NCBI GenBank assembly: GCA_038244055.1
Contig: JBBRTW010000191.1
Span: forward strand, 1 to 12,547
Source of the DNA: DASPKW01 sp038244055
GTDB lineage: Bacteria > Planctomycetota > Phycisphaerae > Tepidisphaerales > Tepidisphaeraceae
DNA: 12,547 bases
Reading direction: 5' to 3'
Made by a program: the position numbers and the translations under genes. The notes under the pieces were generated by a model. That model did not search any database. It had not been told where the DNA came from and worked only from the letters and a program-made list of their open reading frames with translations. How positions within the stretch are numbered: position 1 is the stretch's first letter; each line of letters opens with the position of its first letter. This document shows positions 6,332-12,520 of this stretch, piece by piece.

Positions 6332-6443
6332 GCAGTCATGCTGAGCGTAGCGAAGCATCTGGCCGATCCGTCGCGGGCCAGTCGAAATGGGAATGGCCCT
6401 TGAAGGATTAGGCAAGATTCTTCGCTGCGCTCAGAATGACTGC
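6332..6443. repeat. Inverted pair of CTGAGCG(T/C)AGCGAAG elements
   Basis: Two 29-nt arms, 6332-6360 and 6415-6443 (inverted), match at 26 of 29 positions. Each arm also has its own small stem, ATGCT/AGCAT in one and ATTCT/AGAAT in the other, a compensatory change. The centre (6361-6414) has no recognisable gene. Confidence 0.8.
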
Positions 6444-6479
6444 CACGCGTACCTTTGGAATCTTTAAGGAGTGTTCGCG

Positions 6480-6653
6480 ATGTTTGCAGAGAGAGTATGG
6501 GACAGCGATCTGGTGCAGGCCGTTTTCGACGATCATCGCGAGACGATCGAGGTGGGCTCGTGGACCGAACTGGTCATCGGCAATGTGCGCCTGCTGCGCG
6601 AGCCCGATGGCCGGATTGTCGTCGAGCGGATCGAAGAGTGCGTGTTGCTGTGA
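6480..6653 (+). CDS. Small acidic protein of unknown function inside the tRNA array
   Basis: A 57-residue frame (MFAERVWDSDLVQAVFDDHR... ending ...IEECVLL) starts at an ATG with AAGGAG (6466-6471) 8 nt upstream. A GTG at 6471 is in frame but overlaps that ribosome binding site. I do not recognise the family. The protein is acidic, with no signal peptide or membrane segment; the second half (VGSWTELVIGNVRLLREPDGRIVVERIEE) has an alternating pattern that suggests beta strands. The stop codon ends 6 nt before the mature 5' end of the next tRNA, so if read through from one promoter, the RNase P cut would define its mRNA 3' end. It could also be a remnant of a longer gene. Confidence 0.62.
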   Translation: MFAERVWDSDLVQAVFDDHRETIEVGSWTELVIGNVRLLREPDGRIVVERIEECVLL

Positions 6654-6659
6654 ATCATC

Positions 6660-6732
6660 GCTGTAGTAGCCCAATGGCAGAGGCGGCGGATTTAAACACC
6701 GATCAGTGTGGGTTCAAGTCCCACCTACAGCA
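6660..6732 (+). tRNA. tRNA-Leu-like (anticodon TAA), short variable loop, weak anticodon stem
   Basis: Acceptor GCTGTAG/CTACAGC, D stem GCC/GGC, T arm GTGGG-TTCAAGT-CCCAC and discriminator A are sound. Placing the 7-nt loop as TTTAAAC gives anticodon TAA (6693-6695). Only the three middle anticodon-stem pairs (CGG/CCG) then form, with G-A and A-A mismatches at the ends. The variable loop is 5 nt (TCAGT). It would read UUA and UUG. The mismatched stem leaves doubt about function. Confidence 0.82.
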
Positions 6733-6738
6733 AAGACA

Positions 6739-6762
6739 AGGATGAATGATGAATGATGAATT
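6739..6762. repeat. GATGAATGATGAA tandem repeat (single arm)
   Basis: AAGGATGAATGATGAATGAT and a few following bases repeat the unit seen at 4982-5003, without an inverted partner. It occupies part of the 73-nt spacer between the last two tRNAs. Confidence 0.6.
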
Positions 6763-6805
6763 GGAGACTGCGTTGGCGTTCGGCGCACGCACATGCTCTG
6801 AATTC

Positions 6806-6879
6806 GCTGCGGTGGCCCAACTGGTAGAGGCGGCGGCTTCAAACTCCGCATGGTGAGGGTTCGAATCCCTCCTGCAGCA
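6806..6879 (+). tRNA. tRNA-Leu-like (anticodon CAA), short variable loop
   Basis: Acceptor GCTGCGG/CTGCAGC (one G-T pair), D stem GCC/GGC with loop containing GGTAGA, anticodon stem GCGG/CCGC closed by a C-T mismatch, loop TTCAAAC (anticodon CAA at 6840-6842), 5-nt variable loop ATGGT, T arm GAGGG-TTCGAAT-CCCTC and discriminator A. It reads UUG. It is the last gene of the array, and with CAG, GAG and TAA only the TAG leucine anticodon is missing from the local set. Confidence 0.88.
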
Positions 6880-6902
6880 TGATTGGATCTCAACGGCTTC
6901 GT

Positions 6903-6995
6903 CGTGGCACGGGCATCTTGCCCGTGTGGACGGCTTGCGCATTTCAAATCGTCAGCGCAAGATCACCCCCACATGGGCAGGATGCCCATGCTACG
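6903..6995. repeat. Inverted pair of REP-like hairpins, GTGG/GTAG type
   Basis: Two 27-nt elements, 6903-6929 (+) and 6969-6995 (-), match at 23 of 27 positions. Each starts CGT(G/A)G and holds an 8-bp stem with a 3-nt loop: CACGGGCA/TGCCCGTG and CATGGGCA/TGCCCATG. The C-G to T-A change is compensatory. They lie between the last tRNA (+) and the 3' end of the polyprenyl synthase gene (-) and could act as a bidirectional stop or mRNA stabiliser. Confidence 0.8.
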
Positions 6996-7000
6996 ATCAA

Positions 7001-7951
7001 TCAATGCTGCCGATCGACGACGAACAGCGCCAGATCGCGCAGGCCTTGCGCTCCCTGACCGAACGCGGACAGGGCATTGAGCGCCAAATCCACTGCCAGC
7101 CGCGCTTCGCGCTCGCTGGCTTCCAAACCCAATAGAGAAGGGTATGTGTTCTTCCCCTTGGCCGCGTCTTTGCCCGTGGCTTTGCCCATCTGCTCGGGCG
7201 TCGAGGTCACATCCAGCAGGTCATCGATGATCTGAAACGCCAGCCCCAGTTGCCGGCCGTATTCGCTGAGGGCGACGATCTGCGCCTCGGCAGCGCCGGC
7301 CGCGATCGCCCCCAGCCGGCAGGCCGAGCGCAACAGCGCGCCAGTCTTCATGCGGTGAAGCTGCTTGAGCTGATCGAGCGAGAGGCTCTTGCCTTCGCCT
7401 TCCATATCCAGCACCTGCCCGCCGATCATTCCCTCCGGGCCGGTGGAGTGGGCGAGTTCGGCGATGAGCCTGGCGGCGATGGCCGGCTCGGCATCGGTGG
7501 CGATCAGTTCGAACGCCGCGCTGACCATCGCATCACCCGCCAGGATCGCCATGGCCTCGCCATAAACCTTGTGATTCGTCGGCCGGCCGCGACGCAGATC
7601 ATCATCATCCATCGCCGGCAGATCATCGTGAACGAGACTGAACGTGTGAATCAGCTCGATCGCCGCCGCGGCGGCGAGTGCGGAACGATTCTCCGAAGCG
7701 CGCAATCTGACATCGTCAGACGCCGACGCATGCGATTCCGCCGCGCAGGCCGCCGCGCACTCCAGCACCAGGGCCGGCCGAATCCGCTTTCCCCCGGCCG
7801 TCAGGCTGTACTCCATCGCCTCCAGCAGGCGCGGAGGGGCAGCGCGGTTCCGGCGGATGACTTCCACCAGAAACTCATCCAGCCGCTGGCCGTGCCGTTT
7901 GAGCAGGGCCAATGCATGTTCGGCGACTTGAGTCGGATTGAACGTGGACAT
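7001..7951 (-). CDS. ispA: Polyprenyl (farnesyl/geranylgeranyl) diphosphate synthase
   Basis: The 316-residue protein has the trans-prenyltransferase hallmarks: GGKRIRPAL near residue 53, the first Asp-rich motif DDLPAMD (109-115) followed by DDDLRRGRP, GGQVLDM near 177 and the second Asp-rich motif DDLLD (243-247). It condenses isopentenyl diphosphate with allylic diphosphates in the cytoplasm. The IspA/GGPP-type length suggests a C15-C20 product, but chain length cannot be fixed from sequence alone. The start at 7951 (MSTFNPTQVAEHALALLKRH) fits the family; the frame extends upstream to 8056 but that part is unlike the family, and the ribosome binding site is weak. xseB, a common neighbour of ispA, lies beyond the tRNA array. 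Confidence 0.92.
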   Translation of the reverse strand: MSTFNPTQVAEHALALLKRHGQRLDEFLVEVIRRNRAAPPRLLEAMEYSLTAGGKRIRPALVLECAAACAAESHASASDDVRLRASENRSALAAAAAIELIHTFSLVHDDLPAMDDDDLRRGRPTNHKVYGEAMAILAGDAMVSAAFELIATDAEPAIAARLIAELAHSTGPEGMIGGQVLDMEGEGKSLSLDQLKQLHRMKTGALLRSACRLGAIAAGAAEAQIVALSEYGRQLGLAFQIIDDLLDVTSTPEQMGKATGKDAAKGKNTYPSLLGLEASEREARLAVDLALNALSAFGQGAQGLRDLALFVVDRQH

Positions 7952-8042
7952 GAAAAATCGATCGCTCCCGGGGGCAGTTATTCCCATCCGCGAGGAATGG
8001 TAACCTGACGTCGTTTCGGGTGCCACGGCCAAGTCATTGAAG

Positions 8043-8068
8043 GAGGCACGGTCCATCGACCGTGCCTC
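8043..8068. repeat. Perfect 11-bp hairpin between clpX and the prenyl synthase gene
   Basis: GAGGCACGGTC (8043-8053) and GACCGTGCCTC (8058-8068) form a perfect stem with a 4-nt CATC loop, 27 nt past the clpX stop. It resembles the GGCACGGG hairpin at 6903-6929. Without a U-run it is more likely a REP-type element or mRNA 3'-end stabiliser than a classical terminator. Confidence 0.75.
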
Positions 8069-8094
8069 TCGTCATTCAAATTGTAATCAACCGC

Positions 8095-9453
8095 TTACGC
8101 CGACTCTTTGCGTCGCGTCGGGGCTTCGGGCTTGATCTCGAACAGGTTTTTCCGGCCTTCAACCACATCGTCGGTGATGAGGTACTTGCCGCCCTGGCCT
8201 TCATCGGGCAGGCGATACATCATGTCGAGCATGATCTCTTCGCAGACTGCGCGGAGGGCGCGGGCACCGGTGTCGCGCTTGAGGGCGCGCTGGGCGATCG
8301 ACTTGAGCGCGTCAGAGGTGAACTCGACTTCGCATCCCTCCATGCGGAAGAACTTCTGATACTGCTTGACCAGCGCGTTCTTAGGCTCGGTGAGGATGTT
8401 GATCAGGGTCGCCACATCCAGCGGCTCGAGCGTCGCCGCGATCGGCAACCGGCCGACGAATTCGGGGATCATCCCGTACTCGACCAGGTCCTCCGGCTGA
8501 ACGTTGGAGAGGATCTTGGCGCGGTCCTTGGCCGATTCATTCGGCGAATTCTCGCTGGCGAAGCCGATCTGCCGCTTGCCCAGGCGCTTGCGGATGATGT
8601 CTTCCAGGCCGACGAACGTTCCGCCGCAGATGAAGAGAATCTGCGAGGTGTCCATCTGGATGTACTGCTGCTCGGGATGTTTCCGGCCGCCCTGGGGAGG
8701 AATATTGGCGATCGTGCCTTCGAGCATCTTCAGCAAAGCCTGCTGCACGCCCTCGCCGGAAACGTCGCGGGTGATGCTGACGTTGTTCTGCGTCTTGCCG
8801 ATCTTGTCGATTTCATCGATGTAGACGATGCCGCGCTGGGCCGCTTCCAAATCGTAATCCGCGCTTTGCAACAGCTTGAGCAGGATGTTCTCGACGTCTT
8901 CGCCCACATACCCCGCCTCGGTCAAAGTCGTCGCATCGCCGATGGCGAAGGGGACGTTGATGATGCGGGCCAGTGTGCGGGCCAGGAGCGTCTTACCGCT
9001 GCCGGTTGGGCCGATCAGCAGGACGTTGGACTTGTCGATTTCGACTTCATCCTTGGAGGCCGCGTTGTTGGGATCGGAGGTGGTCAGGCGCTTGTAGTGA
9101 TTATGGACGGCCACGGCCAGGGCCCGCTTGGCGCCATCCTGGCCGACGACGTACTGATCGAGGAATTCCTTGATCTGCCGGGGGCTGGGAATGGTATTAA
9201 AAAGGGGCTGCGTGCTGGTGAGCTTGCGCTTTTCCTGACGGATGATGTTATGCGCCAGATCCACGCAGTTGGCGCAGATGTACACATCCGAAGGCCCTTC
9301 GACCATGGGCCCGACATCCCGGGAGGATTTGCCGCAGAAGGAACAAGTTGTCACGCGTCGTCCTCTGAATCCCGTGTTACCGGGATTGTTTGAGTTGCTC
9401 GGCGGGTTACCGCTCCCGCCGCCACCGTTGCCGGTGCGTCGATCGTTAGCCAT
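8095..9453 (-). CDS. clpX: ATP-dependent Clp protease ATP-binding subunit ClpX
   Basis: The 452-residue protein is a full-length ClpX. It has an N-terminal zinc-binding domain with C37, C40, C60 and C63 (CSFC...CANC), Walker A GPTGSGKT (148-155), pore loop GYVGED, Walker B IVYIDEIDKI and the LGKRQIGF ClpP-contact loop, followed by the C-terminal small AAA+ subdomain. The first 33 residues are a Gly/Asn/Pro-rich extension. ClpX unfolds tagged substrates and feeds them to ClpP in the cytosol. In many bacteria tig and clpP lie directly upstream; here neither does, and clpX has its own promoter about 160 bp upstream. A modest GAGGA purine run precedes the ATG at somewhat long spacing. Confidence 0.97.
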   Translation of the reverse strand: MANDRRTGNGGGGSGNPPSNSNNPGNTGFRGRRVTTCSFCGKSSRDVGPMVEGPSDVYICANCVDLAHNIIRQEKRKLTSTQPLFNTIPSPRQIKEFLDQYVVGQDGAKRALAVAVHNHYKRLTTSDPNNAASKDEVEIDKSNVLLIGPTGSGKTLLARTLARIINVPFAIGDATTLTEAGYVGEDVENILLKLLQSADYDLEAAQRGIVYIDEIDKIGKTQNNVSITRDVSGEGVQQALLKMLEGTIANIPPQGGRKHPEQQYIQMDTSQILFICGGTFVGLEDIIRKRLGKRQIGFASENSPNESAKDRAKILSNVQPEDLVEYGMIPEFVGRLPIAATLEPLDVATLINILTEPKNALVKQYQKFFRMEGCEVEFTSDALKSIAQRALKRDTGARALRAVCEEIMLDMMYRLPDEGQGGKYLITDDVVEGRKNLFEIKPEAPTRRKESA

Positions 9454-9768
9454 TGCGGCTGGCCTTCCTCAAGGGCATCGAGCGTCGACACCCGTGTAAA
9501 CCATGGCCATCCCGTGCGGTCCAGCGGAAACACCTCGCTCCACTGGCCGCCTCGCCTCGGGCTGGCTCGAGAGTGACGGCATGCCGACACTTCCCTCGCT
9601 CTGGTCATTTATCGAATTATAACCGGGGCGGACTTGACTGACTAAATGCCCACAAAAACAACACCTAGAATCGCATCCACCCGGCCAGCGCCCATCATAG
9701 GCAAGTTGCTCCAGCATTGGAACGACCTACCAACCGCTTTCGGCATAATTCCCGTATAAATGAAGGTC
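9454..9768. other. Intergenic region carrying the clpX promoter and leader
   Basis: No convincing gene is visible. The part nearest clpX (9454-9610) would be a leader of about 155 nt and shows no strong hairpin. The far part (9645-9768) lies between the promoter and the stop codon of the upstream gene and is AT-richer than its surroundings. Confidence 0.6.
9616..9644 (-). promoter_or_regulatory. Probable sigma70-type promoter of clpX
   Basis: On the minus strand a perfect -10 box TATAAT (9616-9621) follows TAGTCA (9639-9644, 4 of 6 matches to TTGACA) at a 17-nt spacing. Transcription would start near 9609, giving a leader of about 155 nt. Confidence 0.6.
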
Positions 9769-10272
9769 CTAGTTTGCTTTAGGTGTTCTCGGACCTGGCC
9801 CGGAATCCGGGCCGTCGCTGGCCGGCCGCCGCCTTCGGTCCGATAGCTTACTTTCGGAAGCATCGGCGCCCGGAAGTTCATCGCCCGAGAGCTCGCTTCC
9901 GGTAAGCTCACCCATCCGCCGAAGTTCCGCCAGCATCTCCGGCGGCAAACCCGCGCCCTTCGCTCCAGCAGGCTCAACCTTGGGCTTTTCCAACGATGCC
10001 TTGAGCGACCCGATGATCGCCACCTTCGCCTTCTCATACTCCTCGGCCGTCATCTTCCCTTCCTTATGAAGCCGCCGAAGGTCGGAAAGCGTGAACCCCG
10101 GACCCGTGGTGCCATCATCGGTGTTCATCCACTTTCTGTAGAGTTGCACGACCGCGAACAAGGCAAGAATGGAGAAAATAAGGGCGAGCGACCAGATCAG
10201 CGACCGCGAGATCGCCTCAGTCGAACCATCGGCCAGGAAGAATGGGTCTGCCGCGCTGGTCATGTCGAACAT
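9769..10272 (-). CDS. Small single-pass membrane protein with a SHOCT-like helical segment
   Basis: The 167-residue product has a short polar N-terminus, one strong transmembrane helix (about residues 24-46, SLIWSLALIFSILALFAVVQ), a helical segment FTLSDLRRLHKEGKMTAEEY near residues 60-80, and a charged Pro/Gly/Ser-rich tail (GSELSGDELPGADASESKLS...). The middle segment resembles the SHOCT-type motif often found next to membrane helices, but I give no function. The start is uncertain: ATG codons at 10272 and 10263 are both possible and neither has a good ribosome binding site. It lies upstream of clpX on the same strand, with the clpX promoter between them. Confidence 0.75.
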   Translation of the reverse strand: MFDMTSAADPFFLADGSTEAISRSLIWSLALIFSILALFAVVQLYRKWMNTDDGTTGPGFTLSDLRRLHKEGKMTAEEYEKAKVAIIGSLKASLEKPKVEPAGAKGAGLPPEMLAELRRMGELTGSELSGDELPGADASESKLSDRRRRPASDGPDSGPGPRTPKAN

Positions 10273-10371
10273 GCTATGAGGCGGATTGGGCTGCGGTCAA
10301 CGAGGATCGCGCGATCCCCGCGCCCCCGATTATTCGGTGTGTCTCGTGCGTAAATACAGACCGCGCAATCA

Positions 10372-11307
10372 CTATCGCCACTTGCACTCGAACTTCTCAC
10401 CATGCTGCGGATGCTTCACATCCAGCGCGTGCAGCTCGAAGGTCGCTCCATCCTCCCGCAGCGACAGATCCACCCACCCCTGCGGGCGCTCCTTGGCGAA
10501 GACCCAAGCCGTCGGCGGCAGGTTCACCAGGTGCATCCCCTGCATGTCGATGTGCTTCCAGTAATGAGTGTGGCCGAAAACGTAGGCTTTGACCTGCTTG
10601 CGCGGAAGGATGATGTCCATGAGGGCCTTGGTATCGGTCAGGCCCGAGAGCGCCTTCTTGCTGGCGGCGCGGGCGGCTTCATCATCGGGGTCGTGGTGGA
10701 TGAAGAGCATGAGGGTCTTATCCGCGCGGGCATCGAGCGCTTTGGTCAGCCAGGCGAGTTGCTTCTCGCCCAGCACGCCGGGCGTCTTATTGGTCTGGTC
10801 CAGCGAATCGAGCATGATGATACTGGCCCGGCCGGCATCGATGATCGACACCTGGCGGTCCACGATGGTCTCATCCTTCTGCCGCGTGGTTGACTCCCAT
10901 ACGCCCTTGAAAAAGTTCTCGCGGCGGTCGTGATTGCCCAGCACCAGATGCACGGGCATCCCTGCCTTGCGGAGCGGTTCGACGCCATCGACGAAGGCGG
11001 TGTAATCGCCGGGGTTGCCGTTGTGGGCGGCGCAATCGCCATTGACGATCACGTTGGCCGGCTGTTTCTCCAGCGCCAGGATTTCCTTGATCGCCTGCCC
11101 CATCGTCTCGTAGGGGATGACCCCGGTCTTGTATTTGAACGCCTTGTCTTCATTGACATGCACATCCGAGAGCAGCGCGATGCGATGGGGATCGATCGGC
11201 TTTTCCCCGGCCGCCAGCAGCCATTTCGGGCAGAACGCGGCCAGCCCGCCGGCCAGCGCCCCGGTAAGAATGCGACGACGGGAGATGGGGGGGAGGGTGA
11301 TGGGCAT
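10372..11307 (-). CDS. Tat-exported calcineurin-type metallophosphoesterase
   Basis: The 311-residue protein starts with a twin-arginine signal (SRRRIL at 9-14, then ALAGGLAAF), so it is probably exported folded. The metallophosphoesterase motifs follow in order: D48 and H50 (LSDVH), D91 (NGD), N125-H126-D127 (LGNHD), H204-H205 (FIHHD) and H246-x-H248 (FGHTH). These residues bind the two-metal centre that hydrolyses phosphoesters. The substrate cannot be read from the sequence. AAGGA (11313-11317) lies 5 nt before the ATG. It ends about 100 bp before the next gene on the same strand. Confidence 0.92.
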   Translation of the reverse strand: MPITLPPISRRRILTGALAGGLAAFCPKWLLAAGEKPIDPHRIALLSDVHVNEDKAFKYKTGVIPYETMGQAIKEILALEKQPANVIVNGDCAAHNGNPGDYTAFVDGVEPLRKAGMPVHLVLGNHDRRENFFKGVWESTTRQKDETIVDRQVSIIDAGRASIIMLDSLDQTNKTPGVLGEKQLAWLTKALDARADKTLMLFIHHDPDDEAARAASKKALSGLTDTKALMDIILPRKQVKAYVFGHTHYWKHIDMQGMHLVNLPPTAWVFAKERPQGWVDLSLREDGATFELHALDVKHPQHGEKFECKWR

Positions 11308-11326
11308 AGGAATCCTTCTTTTCTTC

Positions 11327-11355
11327 TTTTAGCCGCCGAGCTTGCTCGGCGCGTC
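11327..11355 (+). repeat. REP-like hairpin, copy 1 (left of the RAYT gene)
   Basis: A 29-nt element: TTTTAGCCG, stem CCGAGC, loop TT, stem GCTCGG, then CGCGTC. It lies downstream of the RAYT stop, in the orientation opposite to copies 2-4. Relative to copies 2 and 4 the stem bases differ on both sides but still pair. Confidence 0.82.
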
Positions 11356-11452
11356 CAGGTGCGCGACACGACGAAGCATTCTTCCTGACGACCATTAAAC
11401 GTCGAAGCGATCGCACCACAGCAATCGCAATTGAAGATCAATACAATCGCAA

Positions 11453-12052
11453 TCAATTTCGCCGATACGGTAACACAAACGACCGCTCCTGCCTCTTCTT
11501 ACCTTCCTTCACGGGATTCTGTTCAACGTATTCCACCGCCCGCGCCACATTTTCGCGCTCATTCAAAAATACCTCCCACGATTTTCGCCCCCATGGTGTG
11601 GGAATGCTTCCATCCGCCGATCGAAATGCCGCCAATGGATGCAATCCCTCGCGCTCCAGCGCCTGCGAAGCGCGTCCCTTGAGATGCCCGACGATTCGCT
11701 TCGCATCCAATCGATGTCGCCCGATGACCATATGGACATGCGCCGGTAAAATGGAACATGCGAAAACGCGATAATCCGATTCCTGGATCGCAGCGCTGAA
11801 TCCGTGGATCACTGAAAGGGCCTGTGTGCCCGTGAATTCCACTGCCGGGTACTTCAGAGCTTCCTTCGCGCGCAACCGTGCTTCACAGTCGTGTTCATCG
11901 TGGGCGACGGAGCGGCGGGTTGCGGCTTTCGTCGTCTTGCCGCCCGCCAACAAGAGTTCCCATGCGGCGACAAAATCGGACCATGAGCCGCGCGGGTCGT
12001 TGGGAAGCCAGAATCCATAGGCGGAGAAGATGACGTGAGTGGCGAGGACCAT
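11453..12052 (-). CDS. REP-associated tyrosine transposase (RAYT, IS200-like Y1 superfamily)
   Basis: The 199-residue protein has the HUH metal-binding motif H105-V106-H107 in LPAHVHMVIG and the candidate catalytic tyrosine Y175 in VEYVEQNPVKEG, both typical of the RAYT branch of Y1 nucleases. The N-terminus VIFSAYGFWLPNDPRGSWSD is characteristic of a RAYT subgroup. Such enzymes cut single-stranded DNA at REP hairpins and are thought to spread them. An AGGAA-type ribosome binding site (12058-12062) precedes the ATG. REP-like hairpins lie 97 bp beyond the stop and 59 bp before the start, in mirrored orientation. The gene looks intact. It is not flanked by IS terminal repeats, consistent with a domesticated single-copy RAYT. 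Confidence 0.92.
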   Translation of the reverse strand: MVLATHVIFSAYGFWLPNDPRGSWSDFVAAWELLLAGGKTTKAATRRSVAHDEHDCEARLRAKEALKYPAVEFTGTQALSVIHGFSAAIQESDYRVFACSILPAHVHMVIGRHRLDAKRIVGHLKGRASQALEREGLHPLAAFRSADGSIPTPWGRKSWEVFLNERENVARAVEYVEQNPVKEGKKRQERSFVLPYRRN

Positions 12053-12111
12053 TGTCGTTCCTATTCAAATTCCTTTCTGCGGATGGCGTTTCCAAGCAAT
12101 TCGCGCCACCA

Positions 12112-12140
12112 GACGCGCTCGGCAAGCCGAGCGGCTAAAA
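12112..12140 (-). repeat. REP-like hairpin, copy 2 (right of the RAYT gene)
   Basis: On the minus strand: TTTTAGCCG, stem CTCGGC, loop TT, stem GCCGAG, then CGCGTC. Its CGTC end faces the RAYT gene, as does that of copy 1, so the two bracket the gene as an inverted pair. Confidence 0.82.
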
Positions 12141-12249
12141 TAGTACAAGGTCAACATTGGGCGCGATTATTTTGCGAGGTTTCGCGACATTGGTTGGGGA
12201 TGGTGTGGGTTTTCCTGCTGCGGAAGGATTGGCGAAGGGAGCGCCGCTC

Positions 12250-12278
12250 GACGCGCTTGGCACGCCAAGCGGCTAAAT
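12250..12278 (-). repeat. REP-like hairpin, copy 3
   Basis: On the minus strand: ATTTAGCCG, stem CTTGGC, loop GT, stem GCCAAG, then CGCGTC, followed by an extension GAGCGGCGCTCC shared with copy 4. The stem differs from copy 2 by a paired C-G to T-A change. Confidence 0.82.
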
Positions 12279-12306
12279 AGGAATTGTTGGTGCAGGAGCG
12301 CCGTTC

Positions 12307-12335
12307 GACGCGCTCGGCAAGCCGAGCGGCTAAAA
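12307..12335 (-). repeat. REP-like hairpin, copy 4
   Basis: The 29-nt core is identical to copy 2 and is extended at the CGTC end by GAACGGCGCTCC like copy 3. Copies 3 and 4 form a direct tandem with a 57-bp period. Confidence 0.82.
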
Positions 12336-12453
12336 TCGGAGGCTCCAGCGCTAAAATACCGCAACATTTCTGAAGTTTCCCCCCTCTTGAGTTTGGCGCG
12401 TAGCCTGCATTTCTCACCATCGCTCAGATTTTCTGCCGCTCCAGGCGTAGCGC

Positions 12454-12520
12454 CACGGCCTTTCTGCTGGTAATTCTGCGACTTATCACGAGAAGCGGAA
12501 CCCCAACAGAAAGAGCCGTG
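12454..12520. repeat. Long hairpin of unknown type near the right edge
   Basis: CACGGCCTTTCTGCTGG (12454-12470) is inverted at 12503-12520 with one mismatch and one inserted base, enclosing 32 nt. It is unrelated to the REP-like family beside it. The rest of 12336-12547 shows no gene; frames crossing it have no recognisable domain. Confidence 0.6.

Noticed and set aside
4982..6762. CRISPR array
   Set aside because: Repeats between the tRNAs belong to different families and are inverted or tandem short units, without regular direct repeats and unique spacers; no cas gene is present.
4897..6879. Phage origin of the tRNA array
   Set aside because: Phage arrays can look like this, but no integrase, structural or other phage gene is in the window and the neighbours are core chromosomal genes. 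The idea stays open but unsupported.
8062..9393. Plus-strand open frame of 443 codons opposite clpX
   Set aside because: Antisense shadow of clpX, without recognisable motifs.
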